Assembly (NCBI RefSeq): GCF_000210075.1
Contig: NC_021017.1
Location: 2,344,706 to 2,408,705 of the forward strand
Direction of reading: 5' to 3'
Source of the DNA: Bacteroides xylanisolvens XB1A
Lineage (GTDB): Bacteria; Bacteroidota; Bacteroidia; Bacteroidales; Bacteroidaceae
DNA length: 64,000 nucleotides
Positions 45,164-52,409 of this stretch are shown in pieces; positions within the stretch are counted from its first letter, which is position 1; the number at the start of each line of letters is the position of its first letter. Position numbers and translations under genes: made by a program. Below the pieces are notes generated by a model, which was not told where the DNA came from, did not search any database, and saw only the letters and a list, made by a program, of their open reading frames with translations.

Positions 45164-46174
45164 ATGAGCGATAAAGTATATACCGTACAAGATTATAAAT
45201 CAGGCCAACCACGCTGGTGTCCGGGATGCGGTGACCACGCTTTCCTGAACTCACTGCACAAAGCTATGGCCGAACTGGGAGTAGCTCCGCATGATATTGC
45301 CGTCATTTCCGGTATCGGTTGTTCTTCCCGTCTGCCTTACTATGTAAATACATATGGGTTCCACACTATCCACGGACGTGCCGCTGCTGTTGCAACAGGA
45401 GCTAAAGTAGCCAATCCCAATTTGACTATCTGGCAGATTTCCGGTGATGGTGACGGCCTTGCAATTGGTGGTAACCACTTCATCCACGCATTACGCCGTA
45501 ATGTCGACCTGAATATGATTCTTCTGAACAACCGTATCTACGGTCTGACAAAAGGACAATATTCACCGACTTCAGAACGCGGACTTGTCACCAAATCATC
45601 TCCTTACGGAACAGTGGAAGACCCGTTCCATCCGGCAGAGCTGGCTTTTGGCGCCCGCGGACGTTTCTTTGCACGCTGCATTGCAGTAGATGGTGCCGCT
45701 TCTGTAGAAGTGTTGAAAGCAGCAGCCAATCACAAAGGTGCTTCTGTTGTAGAAGTTCTACAGAACTGCGTGATCTTCAACGACGGAACTCACGCCAGCG
45801 TTGCCACCAAAGAAGGACGTGCCAAGAATGCTATCTATCTGGAACATGGCAAACCGATGTTATTTGGTGAAAACAAGGAGTTCGGATTGATGCAGGAAGG
45901 CTTCGGGCTGAAGGTAGTGAAACTGGGTGAGAACGGTATCACAGAAAAGGATATCCTTATCCACGACGCACACTGCCAAGATAATACGCTTCAACTGAAG
46001 CTGGCTTTGATGGAAGGTCCCGACTTCCCGATTGCACTCGGTGTAATCCGTGATGTAGACGCTCCGACTTACAACGATGCTGTCGTTGAACAAATCGAAG
46101 AAATCAAAGGCAAGAAGAAATATCACAATTTCCAGGAGCTGTTGATGACTAATGATACTTGGGAAGTGAAGTAA
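45164..46174 (+). CDS. korB: 2-oxoacid:ferredoxin oxidoreductase beta subunit
   Basis: TPP-binding beta subunit of 336 aa. WCPGCGDHAFL is the N-terminal Cys motif, GIGCSSRLPYY follows, and the TPP motif is GDGDGLAIGGNHFIHA...NNRIYGLTKGQYSPTS. HASVATKEGRA lies in the C-terminal half. The gene starts 3 bp after korA and is translationally linked to it. A full iron-sulfur delta subunit is not present nearby, as expected for the two-subunit Kor form. The terminator follows. Confidence 0.95.
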   Translation: MSDKVYTVQDYKSGQPRWCPGCGDHAFLNSLHKAMAELGVAPHDIAVISGIGCSSRLPYYVNTYGFHTIHGRAAAVATGAKVANPNLTIWQISGDGDGLAIGGNHFIHALRRNVDLNMILLNNRIYGLTKGQYSPTSERGLVTKSSPYGTVEDPFHPAELAFGARGRFFARCIAVDGAASVEVLKAAANHKGASVVEVLQNCVIFNDGTHASVATKEGRAKNAIYLEHGKPMLFGENKEFGLMQEGFGLKVVKLGENGITEKDILIHDAHCQDNTLQLKLALMEGPDFPIALGVIRDVDAPTYNDAVVEQIEEIKGKKKYHNFQELLMTNDTWEVK

Positions 46175-46196
46175 TTCACTGCTCATCAATAATATA

Positions 46197-46238
46197 AAAG
46201 CTGGAGGAAGGATAAAACAATCCCTTTCTCCAGCTTTC
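46197..46238 (+). terminator. korAB terminator
   Basis: Stem AAAGCTGGAG-G-AAGGAT ... ATCC-C-TTT-CTCCAGCTTT, with TCATTATAA after it. It lies about 22 bp after the korB stop. Confidence 0.85.
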
Positions 46239-46278
46239 ATTATAAATACACCTCAAGTTTGCTTAAAGGTCATCTTCA

Positions 46279-46430
46279 GTCATCCCACAGCATACTGGGC
46301 GTCACCCCACAAGCCGTGATTTGTTTCATGCCATGAAACCATTTGTTTCTCACCGAGAAACGAAATGTTTCAAGCAGGGAAACAAAGTGTTTCACGCCGA
46401 GAAACAAACAGTTCCAAACAGGGTTGGAAC
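46279..46430. repeat. 22-bp-period palindromic array D (5 clear + 2 degenerate units)
   Basis: Units begin at 46323, 46345, 46367, 46389 and 46411, exactly 22 bp apart. Four are 17-bp hairpin units of the form GTTTC-N7-GAAAC (for example GTTTCTCACCGAGAAAC). The fifth is GTTCC...GGAAC with a slightly longer loop. Two upstream segments in the same register (46279 and 46301) share GTCAYCCCAC and are probably degenerate units. Spacer bases between units are not conserved. Confidence 0.88.
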
Positions 46431-46627
46431 TAAACGACTGCGATGAAATCAAAAGCGCTCCATTATCTCCATACACATACGCCCGTTATGGTAAGGACAT
46501 TTCCAAAATCCGGCTTTATCATCCTCACGGTTGACAGTCCCATCAGCCGAAAGGCTCCAGTACCATTCACCGAAGCAAGCCGAGCCATGTACTTGAGTTA
46601 CTCAAGCCTCCTACATCATTTCACTGA
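46431..46627. other. Intergenic stretch without recognisable gene
   Basis: Lies between array D and the repeats ahead of the ATPase gene. Short open frames here have no recognisable protein features. A palindrome ACTTGAGT-T-ACTCAAG (46591-46607 region) is the only structure I see. Confidence 0.5.
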
Positions 46628-46727
46628 GTTTGAAGTATGATTAAAACATCTCATTAAATCTATAAAAGTTTGAAGTATAATTAAAACTTTTCCGTATATT
46701 CGCAAGAGTTTAAAGTATAATTAAAAC
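46628..46727 (+). promoter_or_regulatory. Three palindromic 20-bp repeats at 40-bp period upstream of the ATPase gene
   Basis: Copies at 46628-46647, 46668-46687 and 46708-46727 share GTTTRAAGTATRATTAAAAC and are exactly 40 bp apart, with unrelated 20-bp spacers. Each is an imperfect palindrome (8 of 10 pairs). A plausible promoter overlaps them: TTTG (46669-46672) within copy 2 and TATATTCG (46695-46702) between copies 2 and 3. The last copy ends 10 bp before the ATG. This looks like an operator array, possibly autoregulatory. Confidence 0.75.
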
Positions 46728-46737
46728 TTTCAGGCGT

Positions 46738-47943
46738 ATGAACTTCCCTCGAATCCTCAAAAAAAGAAAAGGTTATATTGACCGAATAAAACCTTTTATG
46801 CAAAAATCTGTAGTCAAGGTGTTAACAGGGCAACGCCGTGTAGGCAAAAGTTTCCTCCTTTACCAGCTTATTGAAGAAATTTTAGCAAAAGAACCGGATG
46901 CGAATATTATCTATGTCAATCTTGAAGATTTTACATTCAGTTCTCTGCAAACAGCAGAAGATTTACACTCGTACATCATTTCTCATAGCAAAGAAAAAGC
47001 TAAGAATTATATCTTTATCGATGAAATACAAGATATTCCCGGGTTTGAAAAAGTCATCCGTTCGCTCCTGCTCAATGAAGATAATGATATATACATTACA
47101 GGTAGTAACGCCAAGATGCTTTCAGGAGAACTCGCCACTTATTTAAGTGGCAGATATATCGAATTCAAAATATATAGTCTCTCCTATTCTGAGTTTCTTG
47201 AATTCCACGGATTAACTGAAAGTGAAACGAGTTACGAATTATATAGCCGTTATGGCGGACTTCCCTATTTATTAAATCTCCCTCTCGAAGATGAAACGGT
47301 CAATGAATATTTGAAGAGTGTATATTCCACGATTGTATTTCGTGATGTTGTCAGTAGATACAAGTTACGCAATACTTTGTTCCTTGAGAAACTGATTCAA
47401 TTTTTATCCGAAAACATAGGCAATCTCTTTTCGGCAAAGAATATCAGTGATTATTTAAAATCACAACATACCACCATATCAGTTAACCAAATACAAAGCT
47501 ATACGGAATATTTAAACAATGCTTTCCTGATCCACCGGGTAGAGCGGTATGATTTAATTGGGAAACGCGTATTTGAGATAGGAGAGAAATATTATTTCGA
47601 AAATATGGGAATCCGGAACATTGTCATCGGATATCGCATTACAGACAAAGCCAAAATATTGGAAAATCTAGTGTATAACCACCTTTTATACAAAGGTTAC
47701 GATATTAAGGTTGGCTATTACGGAGATAAGGAAATTGACTTTATCGGAGAAAAGAATGGAGAAAAACTATATATACAGGTCGCTTTAAAAATAGATAGCG
47801 ACAAGACAGCAGAAAGAGAATTTGGAAACCTGCTAAAGATACAGGACAACTATCCCAAAATAGTGGTAACAGAAGATACATTCAGCGGAAACAGCTACGA
47901 GGGTATACGCCATTGTCCCATACGCCAGTTCTTAATGGAGTAA
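46738..47943 (+). CDS. AAA-type ATPase with DUF4143-like C-terminal domain
   Basis: Protein of 401 aa. Walker A is TGQRRVGKSFLLYQL (about residues 31-45) and Walker B IFIDEIQDI; ITGSNAKML is the sensor-1-like segment. The C-terminal half fits the DUF4143 type and ends with KEIDFIGEKNGEKLYIQVALKI. That pattern (Asp, then Gln-x-x-x-Lys on the next strand) recalls a PD-(D/E)XK nuclease-like core. These ATPases are numerous in Bacteroidetes and their role is not settled. It is transcribed alone, with the three 20-bp repeats covering its promoter. The minus-strand terminator at 47956-48024 lies behind it. Confidence 0.9.
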   Translation: MNFPRILKKRKGYIDRIKPFMQKSVVKVLTGQRRVGKSFLLYQLIEEILAKEPDANIIYVNLEDFTFSSLQTAEDLHSYIISHSKEKAKNYIFIDEIQDIPGFEKVIRSLLLNEDNDIYITGSNAKMLSGELATYLSGRYIEFKIYSLSYSEFLEFHGLTESETSYELYSRYGGLPYLLNLPLEDETVNEYLKSVYSTIVFRDVVSRYKLRNTLFLEKLIQFLSENIGNLFSAKNISDYLKSQHTTISVNQIQSYTEYLNNAFLIHRVERYDLIGKRVFEIGEKYYFENMGIRNIVIGYRITDKAKILENLVYNHLLYKGYDIKVGYYGDKEIDFIGEKNGEKLYIQVALKIDSDKTAEREFGNLLKIQDNYPKIVVTEDTFSGNSYEGIRHCPIRQFLME

Positions 47944-47955
47944 ACCATACGATAT

Positions 47956-48024
47956 ACGAAAAATAAATGCAGTACACCATCGGGTTACCACGAGCAATCA
48001 AATCGCCTTTGGTGTGCTGCATTT
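47956..48024 (-). terminator. Terminator of the second carbohydrate locus
   Basis: 15-bp arms (48010-48024 and 47965-47979; minus-strand AAATGCAGCACACCA and its near complement with one G-U) enclose a 30-nt loop, followed on the minus strand by ATTTTTCG. It sits between the convergent ATPase and DUF4886 genes. Confidence 0.7.
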
Positions 48025-48089
48025 ACATTTGAATCAAGTCATCGATAATGCCATGGATTCTGCTGCAAGACGGGCGGCAATGTCTATTG

Positions 48090-48944
48090 TTAGTTAGTAA
48101 TAGACAGCTCGGTTACCTTATACGGATGTTTTACTGCCGCATGGGCAGCTTTCTGAGCAACAGCTTTCCTCGCCTCATCCAACCCTTCCGGGGCATAAGG
48201 ATTCCCGACTACATTGTGTTTGAAGATACGTTCGAACCAGGTACAGGCAGCGGTATAACGTCCAATCTTCACATCCAGATGATAGCCGTCCCTGTTCAGA
48301 TGGTCGCCGATAAAAGAAGTACGGGCATTCTGTATAGCAGTGCCCGAAGGGATGACAATCTTTATCTTATTCACCTTAGCCGCCTTCTTCACTGCATCGG
48401 CAATAGCCTGATACATGGTCAGTTGATTGCAGTTGTAGTTTTTAAATCCACTATGCTTGGAAGTAGACGCATACGCCCAGGTTTGGTGCAGCATCAGCTT
48501 TGTTTTTTTTGGAAGACGTACTTTTACATATTCTATGAGCTCGGGAAGAGAGGCTTCATACGTCTCATACATTCCCGAAAAAGGACTTGCCTGTTGCAGG
48601 CTGACATAATCCCAGTCTTCATCTGCCAGCACCGCTTCCAAAGACATCTTGCCCTTTTCCCGTTTCTTTCCATCCGTACCGATTTTCCGGTAGGCATAGG
48701 CAGGAGCATTGTCACGGGCATTTTTCACATGACGTTCTAGAGAACAACCGCCGATAAACATATTGCCGATTATGGTTGAAATGCCTTCGGCTTCGGCAAG
48801 TTCATGCAGATATTGCTCCACGGCATCCTGGGAGAAACTGTTGCCGATAGCAAGTATCCTGACCGTTTTTTGCTGCGCATACACTCCTCCGGCAAGAAGG
48901 AGCAGTATGCACATACAAATCACTACAATCTTATATTGCTTCAT
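48090..48944 (-). CDS. DUF4886 SGNH-hydrolase-like secreted protein
   Basis: Protein of 284 aa from the ATG at 48944, with a signal peptide ending near GGVYAQQ. The first block, RILAIGNSFSQDAVEQYLHEL, holds the GNS motif of SGNH/GDSL-type hydrolases. SLQQASP and the C-terminal DGYHLD (Asp/His pair) complete a likely Ser-His-Asp site. DUF4886 proteins are common in Bacteroides glycan loci and are probably carbohydrate esterases, but this is inferred. It is the last gene of the leftward operon, 21 bp after the GH2 gene. Confidence 0.88.
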   Translation of the reverse strand: MKQYKIVVICMCILLLLAGGVYAQQKTVRILAIGNSFSQDAVEQYLHELAEAEGISTIIGNMFIGGCSLERHVKNARDNAPAYAYRKIGTDGKKREKGKMSLEAVLADEDWDYVSLQQASPFSGMYETYEASLPELIEYVKVRLPKKTKLMLHQTWAYASTSKHSGFKNYNCNQLTMYQAIADAVKKAAKVNKIKIVIPSGTAIQNARTSFIGDHLNRDGYHLDVKIGRYTAACTWFERIFKHNVVGNPYAPEGLDEARKAVAQKAAHAAVKHPYKVTELSITN

Positions 48945-48965
48945 CACATTCAAATATAGCTAAAC

Positions 48966-50762
48966 TTATCGGTTATTTCTCTTTTTCATGTAATAATCTC
49001 TCATCAGATACCACGCTTTCTTACGCATACCCTGGTCGGATATGAGTCCTTTGCGGTTCCAGCCATCCTGATTGGTGGGGTGGAAACGGAACGGCGAACG
49101 GAAGTCGAACAGAATCCAGGGAGATACACCACGCAGGTTCGGGATATTGTCGAACATACGGATATTATCCCTATACAGACGTGCCTGATATTCCTCACTC
49201 CAGGAGCTGACTACATTCTCATCACCAGACTGACCGTACAATGCTTCGCCGCCAAATTCCGAGATAATCAACGGTTTGTCCGTCACGACTTCCCATATAG
49301 CGTCTTTCGGTTCCACAGGCCACGGATGATACCAGCCCATATATTTATTGATAGCTACGACGTCCAGTTGGGAAGTAAAAGAATCTTCCATTACAAAACG
49401 CTGTTTTTCGCTATTGAAGTGCACAAGGTCGAAAGCGGCAACATACAAGCGGGTAGTGTCCAGCTGTTTTCCCGTTTCGAGCAGGGAAGTAAGGAATTCA
49501 TTCCGTTCTTTGGAAGGCTGTGTTTCATTGGCAACACCCCAATAACCTACCGCGCAGCGGTTTTGATCGCGCTTAATCATTTCAGAAAGCATCCTCTGCG
49601 CTTTCTTACGGGTATCATCGTCTGTAAAATCAATGCCTTGCCAAATAGGAATCTCCTGCCAGAGAAGGAAACCCATCTTTTCCGCCAGGCGTACCGTGTA
49701 CTCATTCTGCGGATAATGAGCCAGGCGAATCATGTTCACACCAAGTGCTTTCGCTTCATTTAGCAACATAGCTGCATCGGCTTCCGAGAAAGCACGCCCC
49801 ATACGTTGCGGGATTTCTTCGTGGAAAGAGATACAGCACATAAATGTCGGCTTCCCGTTCAGGTAAATATCAGTTCCTTTCACGGTGATATTGCGGAAGC
49901 CTATTTGCTCTTCCACGCGGTCGGCACTTGAAGATACAGTCACGCCATAGAGTTTCGGTTCTTCCGGCGACCAGCGTTGCAGCTTCTTCGCATTCAATAC
50001 GGTTTCCGCCTTTCCTTCCGCGTCGGTGGTGAGCTCCGCGTTGATTTTGAGTTCGGGGATGGCAACTGTTACTTTCTCACCTGCCTTTTCATCAGAAAGA
50101 CGCACACGGGCAATTATCCGGTCGGGAGCATTTTTATCCAGTTGGATAAAATAATCTTCTATAAATGTCCGGGGAGTTTTCACCAGCAGCACATCTCTTG
50201 TGATGCCGCCATAGTTCCACCAGTCGAATGCCATAGCGGGAATGGCGTCTTTGGTACGGCGGTTGTTCACTTCTACCGCCAGGAAGTTGTCACCGTCTTT
50301 CAACAGGTCTGTCACTTCCACTTGAAAAGGAGTAAAACCGCCTTCGTGCTCTGCTATCTCTTTTCCGTTCAGGTAGACTTTGCAACGATAGCTGACAGCA
50401 CCGAAATAAAGGAACTGGCGTTTGTCTGCCAAGCGTTTGGCATCAAAGTGACGAGCATACCATACAGTGCCTTCGTAATACTTCAATTCGGGCGATTGAG
50501 AGTTCCAGTCACCCGGAACATTAAGACGCAACCCGCCTTCAAACGCGTATTCGTAGAAATCAATATTTCCTTCCGGTTGCCGGTTCTCATAGATTTTCAT
50601 CCGTTGCCCCTGGTCGTACAGGTCGATGATAGCATTCCATTTACCATTCAGCGAATGGATGTTGCGACCATATACATTCGTTATCAGCTCCTGTGCCGCA
50701 ACGCTTCCAGCAAAAACGATTAGCAACAATAGACATAGACTTAATTTCTCACCTGTTTTCAT
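48966..50762 (-). CDS. GH2 glycosidase (beta-galactosidase/beta-glucuronidase type)
   Basis: Secreted GH2 enzyme of 598 aa, signal peptide cleaved near GSVAAQE. The jelly-roll domain (RLNVPGDWNSQSP, LYFGAVSYRCKVYLNG) is followed by an Ig-like domain (GFRNITVKGTDIYLNGKP) and the barrel (MIRLAHYPQNEYTVRLAEKMG). The acid/base Glu413 lies in WGVANE and the nucleophile Glu502 in ISEFGGEAL. Short GH2s of this shape include beta-glucuronidases and beta-galactosidases; the NxK motif seen in classic glucuronidases is not obvious, so the substrate remains open. It is separated from the CE7 gene by an 18-bp inverted repeat. Confidence 0.87.
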   Translation of the reverse strand: MKTGEKLSLCLLLLIVFAGSVAAQELITNVYGRNIHSLNGKWNAIIDLYDQGQRMKIYENRQPEGNIDFYEYAFEGGLRLNVPGDWNSQSPELKYYEGTVWYARHFDAKRLADKRQFLYFGAVSYRCKVYLNGKEIAEHEGGFTPFQVEVTDLLKDGDNFLAVEVNNRRTKDAIPAMAFDWWNYGGITRDVLLVKTPRTFIEDYFIQLDKNAPDRIIARVRLSDEKAGEKVTVAIPELKINAELTTDAEGKAETVLNAKKLQRWSPEEPKLYGVTVSSSADRVEEQIGFRNITVKGTDIYLNGKPTFMCCISFHEEIPQRMGRAFSEADAAMLLNEAKALGVNMIRLAHYPQNEYTVRLAEKMGFLLWQEIPIWQGIDFTDDDTRKKAQRMLSEMIKRDQNRCAVGYWGVANETQPSKERNEFLTSLLETGKQLDTTRLYVAAFDLVHFNSEKQRFVMEDSFTSQLDVVAINKYMGWYHPWPVEPKDAIWEVVTDKPLIISEFGGEALYGQSGDENVVSSWSEEYQARLYRDNIRMFDNIPNLRGVSPWILFDFRSPFRFHPTNQDGWNRKGLISDQGMRKKAWYLMRDYYMKKRNNR

Positions 50763-50802
50763 TTAAGTATGTTGTTATAATTAGTGTATATAATAAGTTC
50801 AG

Positions 50803-50877
50803 GCACGGATTATACGGATTTCATGGTTTTTAGAATAGAATAGGTAAAACAACAGTGTTAATCCGTGTAATCCGTGC
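50803..50877. repeat. 18-bp inverted repeat (large hairpin) between CE7 and GH2 genes
   Basis: Arms GCACGGATTATACGGATT (50803-50820) and AATCCGTGTAATCCGTGC (50860-50877) pair with one G-U/mismatch around a 39-nt loop. The right arm touches the CE7 stop codon (50877-50879). No T tract follows on either strand. Each arm is itself an internal near-repeat of the CGGATTA kind. The look is of an interspersed intergenic repeat, not a plain terminator. Confidence 0.75.
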
Positions 50878-52175
50878 TATTTCGATTTATTTTTCAGGAA
50901 ATTCATTACCCAGTTCCAGGCTGCGCTCCACTGTTCGGCATAGGCATAATGAGCGGTCGTCTCAGCTACAAACAGCTCTTTCGGAGCATTAATCACGTTG
51001 TAAGCGGAGTAAGTGGTGGTAGGCGGACAGACCATATCATTATAACCAAAAGTATAGAATCCCGGAACTTTGACCTGTCGGGCAAAATTCACCACATCAA
51101 AATACTGAACGGTTTTAATCTTTTCCGGTGTCCGGTTCTTCTCATCCTTCAACATATGCGGCCAACCGCCTGCACGACCGTGGGTATAACCCGCCATATC
51201 ACACAAGGCTGGATAGAAAGAAACCAATCCCTTGACACGATCATCGAGTCCGGCAATCACAATGGAAAGCGCACCGCCCTGGCTTCCTCCAAAGGTCGCC
51301 AGATTACCATTGAATTCGGGAAGTGTGTAAATGAAATCAATGGCTCTCACACAGCCTGTATAAACCCGTTTGTAATAGTACTTGTCCCGATTGTCCATAT
51401 TGAACGAGTGGTAATTCTTCAAAGCTCCGTTATAAAGCCGATGATACACATCTCCCGTCAGGTTGACCGGAATGCCGTGAATACCGATTTCCAGAATGAT
51501 AAAACCTTTTCCGGCACGTTCGGCTTCTCCGTTATAGGCACGGATACCTGCCCCCGGCACTTTCAGAATCGCCGGATATTTCCCGGAAGCCTTCGGAACA
51601 CAAAGGATGCCGTACATACGGGACGCATAGTCATTGTTCGCGAAGGAGACATGATATACGTTCACCTTATCTGTGCACCTTTCCGGCAGTAAAGTCATTA
51701 TCGGTTCCAGTGCCCACTTTTCTGCGGCTTCTTTGGTGCTTTTCCAAAATTCCAGAAAGTCGGCGGGCAACGGAGTGGTCGGTTGTAATTTCTCAGGAGA
51801 GAAGCCGACGGTAGCCACGCCTTCATACTCACGCCCTTGGCAAGTGACGAAAGCGCGGCAACGCAGGAATCCTTCTTTTTTCATAGTCCCTGCGTTAATT
51901 TCAAGCTTTTCATTCTTCAAAGGCTGTTTGCCTGTCTGATGAGGTTTCATCATGTCTTCCGAAATCTCATAGCGCACTTCCAGATTATCCTGCGGGATAT
52001 TGCATTTCAATACCACTACTTTGAATTTCACTTTTTCTCCCGGTTTATACAGCCAATTGGTGTGGTCGGGAGTGACCTGCACTTGAACCAGTCTTTCCTG
52101 TGGCTGCCCCCATGCAACTATCTGCATGGAGACAAATACTATCAGGAAAAGAAGAAAACGTACACTTTTTATCAT
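50877..52175 (-). CDS. CE7-family acetyl esterase (acetyl xylan esterase / cephalosporin-C deacetylase type)
   Basis: Secreted alpha/beta-hydrolase of 432 aa, signal peptide MIKSVRFLLFLIVFVSMQIVAW. An N-terminal Ig-like domain of about 120 residues precedes the CE7 domain, which begins near PLPADFLEFWKSTKEAAEK. The nucleophile elbow is FGGSQGGALS with Ser298; the family RVYTGCVRAIDFI motif is present, with Asp in DMVCPPTTTY and His in TTAHYAYAEQW. It should remove acetyl groups from the oligosaccharides handled by this locus. Array E lies in the 234-bp gap upstream. Confidence 0.92.
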   Translation of the reverse strand: MIKSVRFLLFLIVFVSMQIVAWGQPQERLVQVQVTPDHTNWLYKPGEKVKFKVVVLKCNIPQDNLEVRYEISEDMMKPHQTGKQPLKNEKLEINAGTMKKEGFLRCRAFVTCQGREYEGVATVGFSPEKLQPTTPLPADFLEFWKSTKEAAEKWALEPIMTLLPERCTDKVNVYHVSFANNDYASRMYGILCVPKASGKYPAILKVPGAGIRAYNGEAERAGKGFIILEIGIHGIPVNLTGDVYHRLYNGALKNYHSFNMDNRDKYYYKRVYTGCVRAIDFIYTLPEFNGNLATFGGSQGGALSIVIAGLDDRVKGLVSFYPALCDMAGYTHGRAGGWPHMLKDEKNRTPEKIKTVQYFDVVNFARQVKVPGFYTFGYNDMVCPPTTTYSAYNVINAPKELFVAETTAHYAYAEQWSAAWNWVMNFLKNKSK

Positions 52176-52206
52176 AGTTCCCTATTTTATTTCATTTGTC
52201 ATTGCT

Positions 52207-52325
52207 ATATTAATATTCCATTTATCAGCTATTAATACCCATTGTCTCAACTATTAATACCTATCCGCCCAACTATTAATACCTGACAACTCAACTATTA
52301 ACATCCAACAGCAGAGATATTAATG
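52207..52325. repeat. 22-bp-period palindromic array E (6 units)
   Basis: Core TATTAATA (self-complementary) is centred at 52211.5, 52233.5, 52255.5, 52277.5, 52299.5 and 52321.5, exactly 22 bp apart. The first four are perfect; the fifth is TATTAACA and the sixth TATTAATG. Units 2-5 share the longer consensus CTATTAATACC-like sequence. A GTTAAC palindrome at 52365.5 is also in register. The array fills the gap between the clan GH-D gene (ends 52410) and the CE7 start (52175), inside an otherwise co-directional gene series. Confidence 0.9.
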
Positions 52326-52409
52326 CTCCTCTCCACACATCATAACACTCTGCGAATCAGAAGTTAACACATCATTCGTGATTAGCGTAAAATGCAGATA
52401 GCCGCCTTT

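Noticed and set aside
46443..46640. Small open frame upstream of the ATPase repeats
   Set aside because: Low-complexity, no known motif, and it runs into the operator repeats. No ribosome-binding or promoter support.
46628..46727. Possible mini-CRISPR (three 20-bp repeats with 20-bp spacers)
   Set aside because: Repeats and spacers are too short, no cas genes are near, and the copies overlap a promoter directly ahead of an ATPase gene.
48048..48740. Long plus-strand open frame opposite the DUF4886 gene
   Set aside because: No recognisable domains. It lies wholly opposite a well-supported gene and is a shadow frame; the same applies to the long frames at 50874-51692, 49977-50723, 33168-33920 and 27688-28500.
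48951..48958. TATATTTG box just before the DUF4886 gene
   Set aside because: It matches the -7 consensus but lies only 7 bp from the ATG, inside the 13-bp stretch between two operon genes, so it is probably fortuitous.
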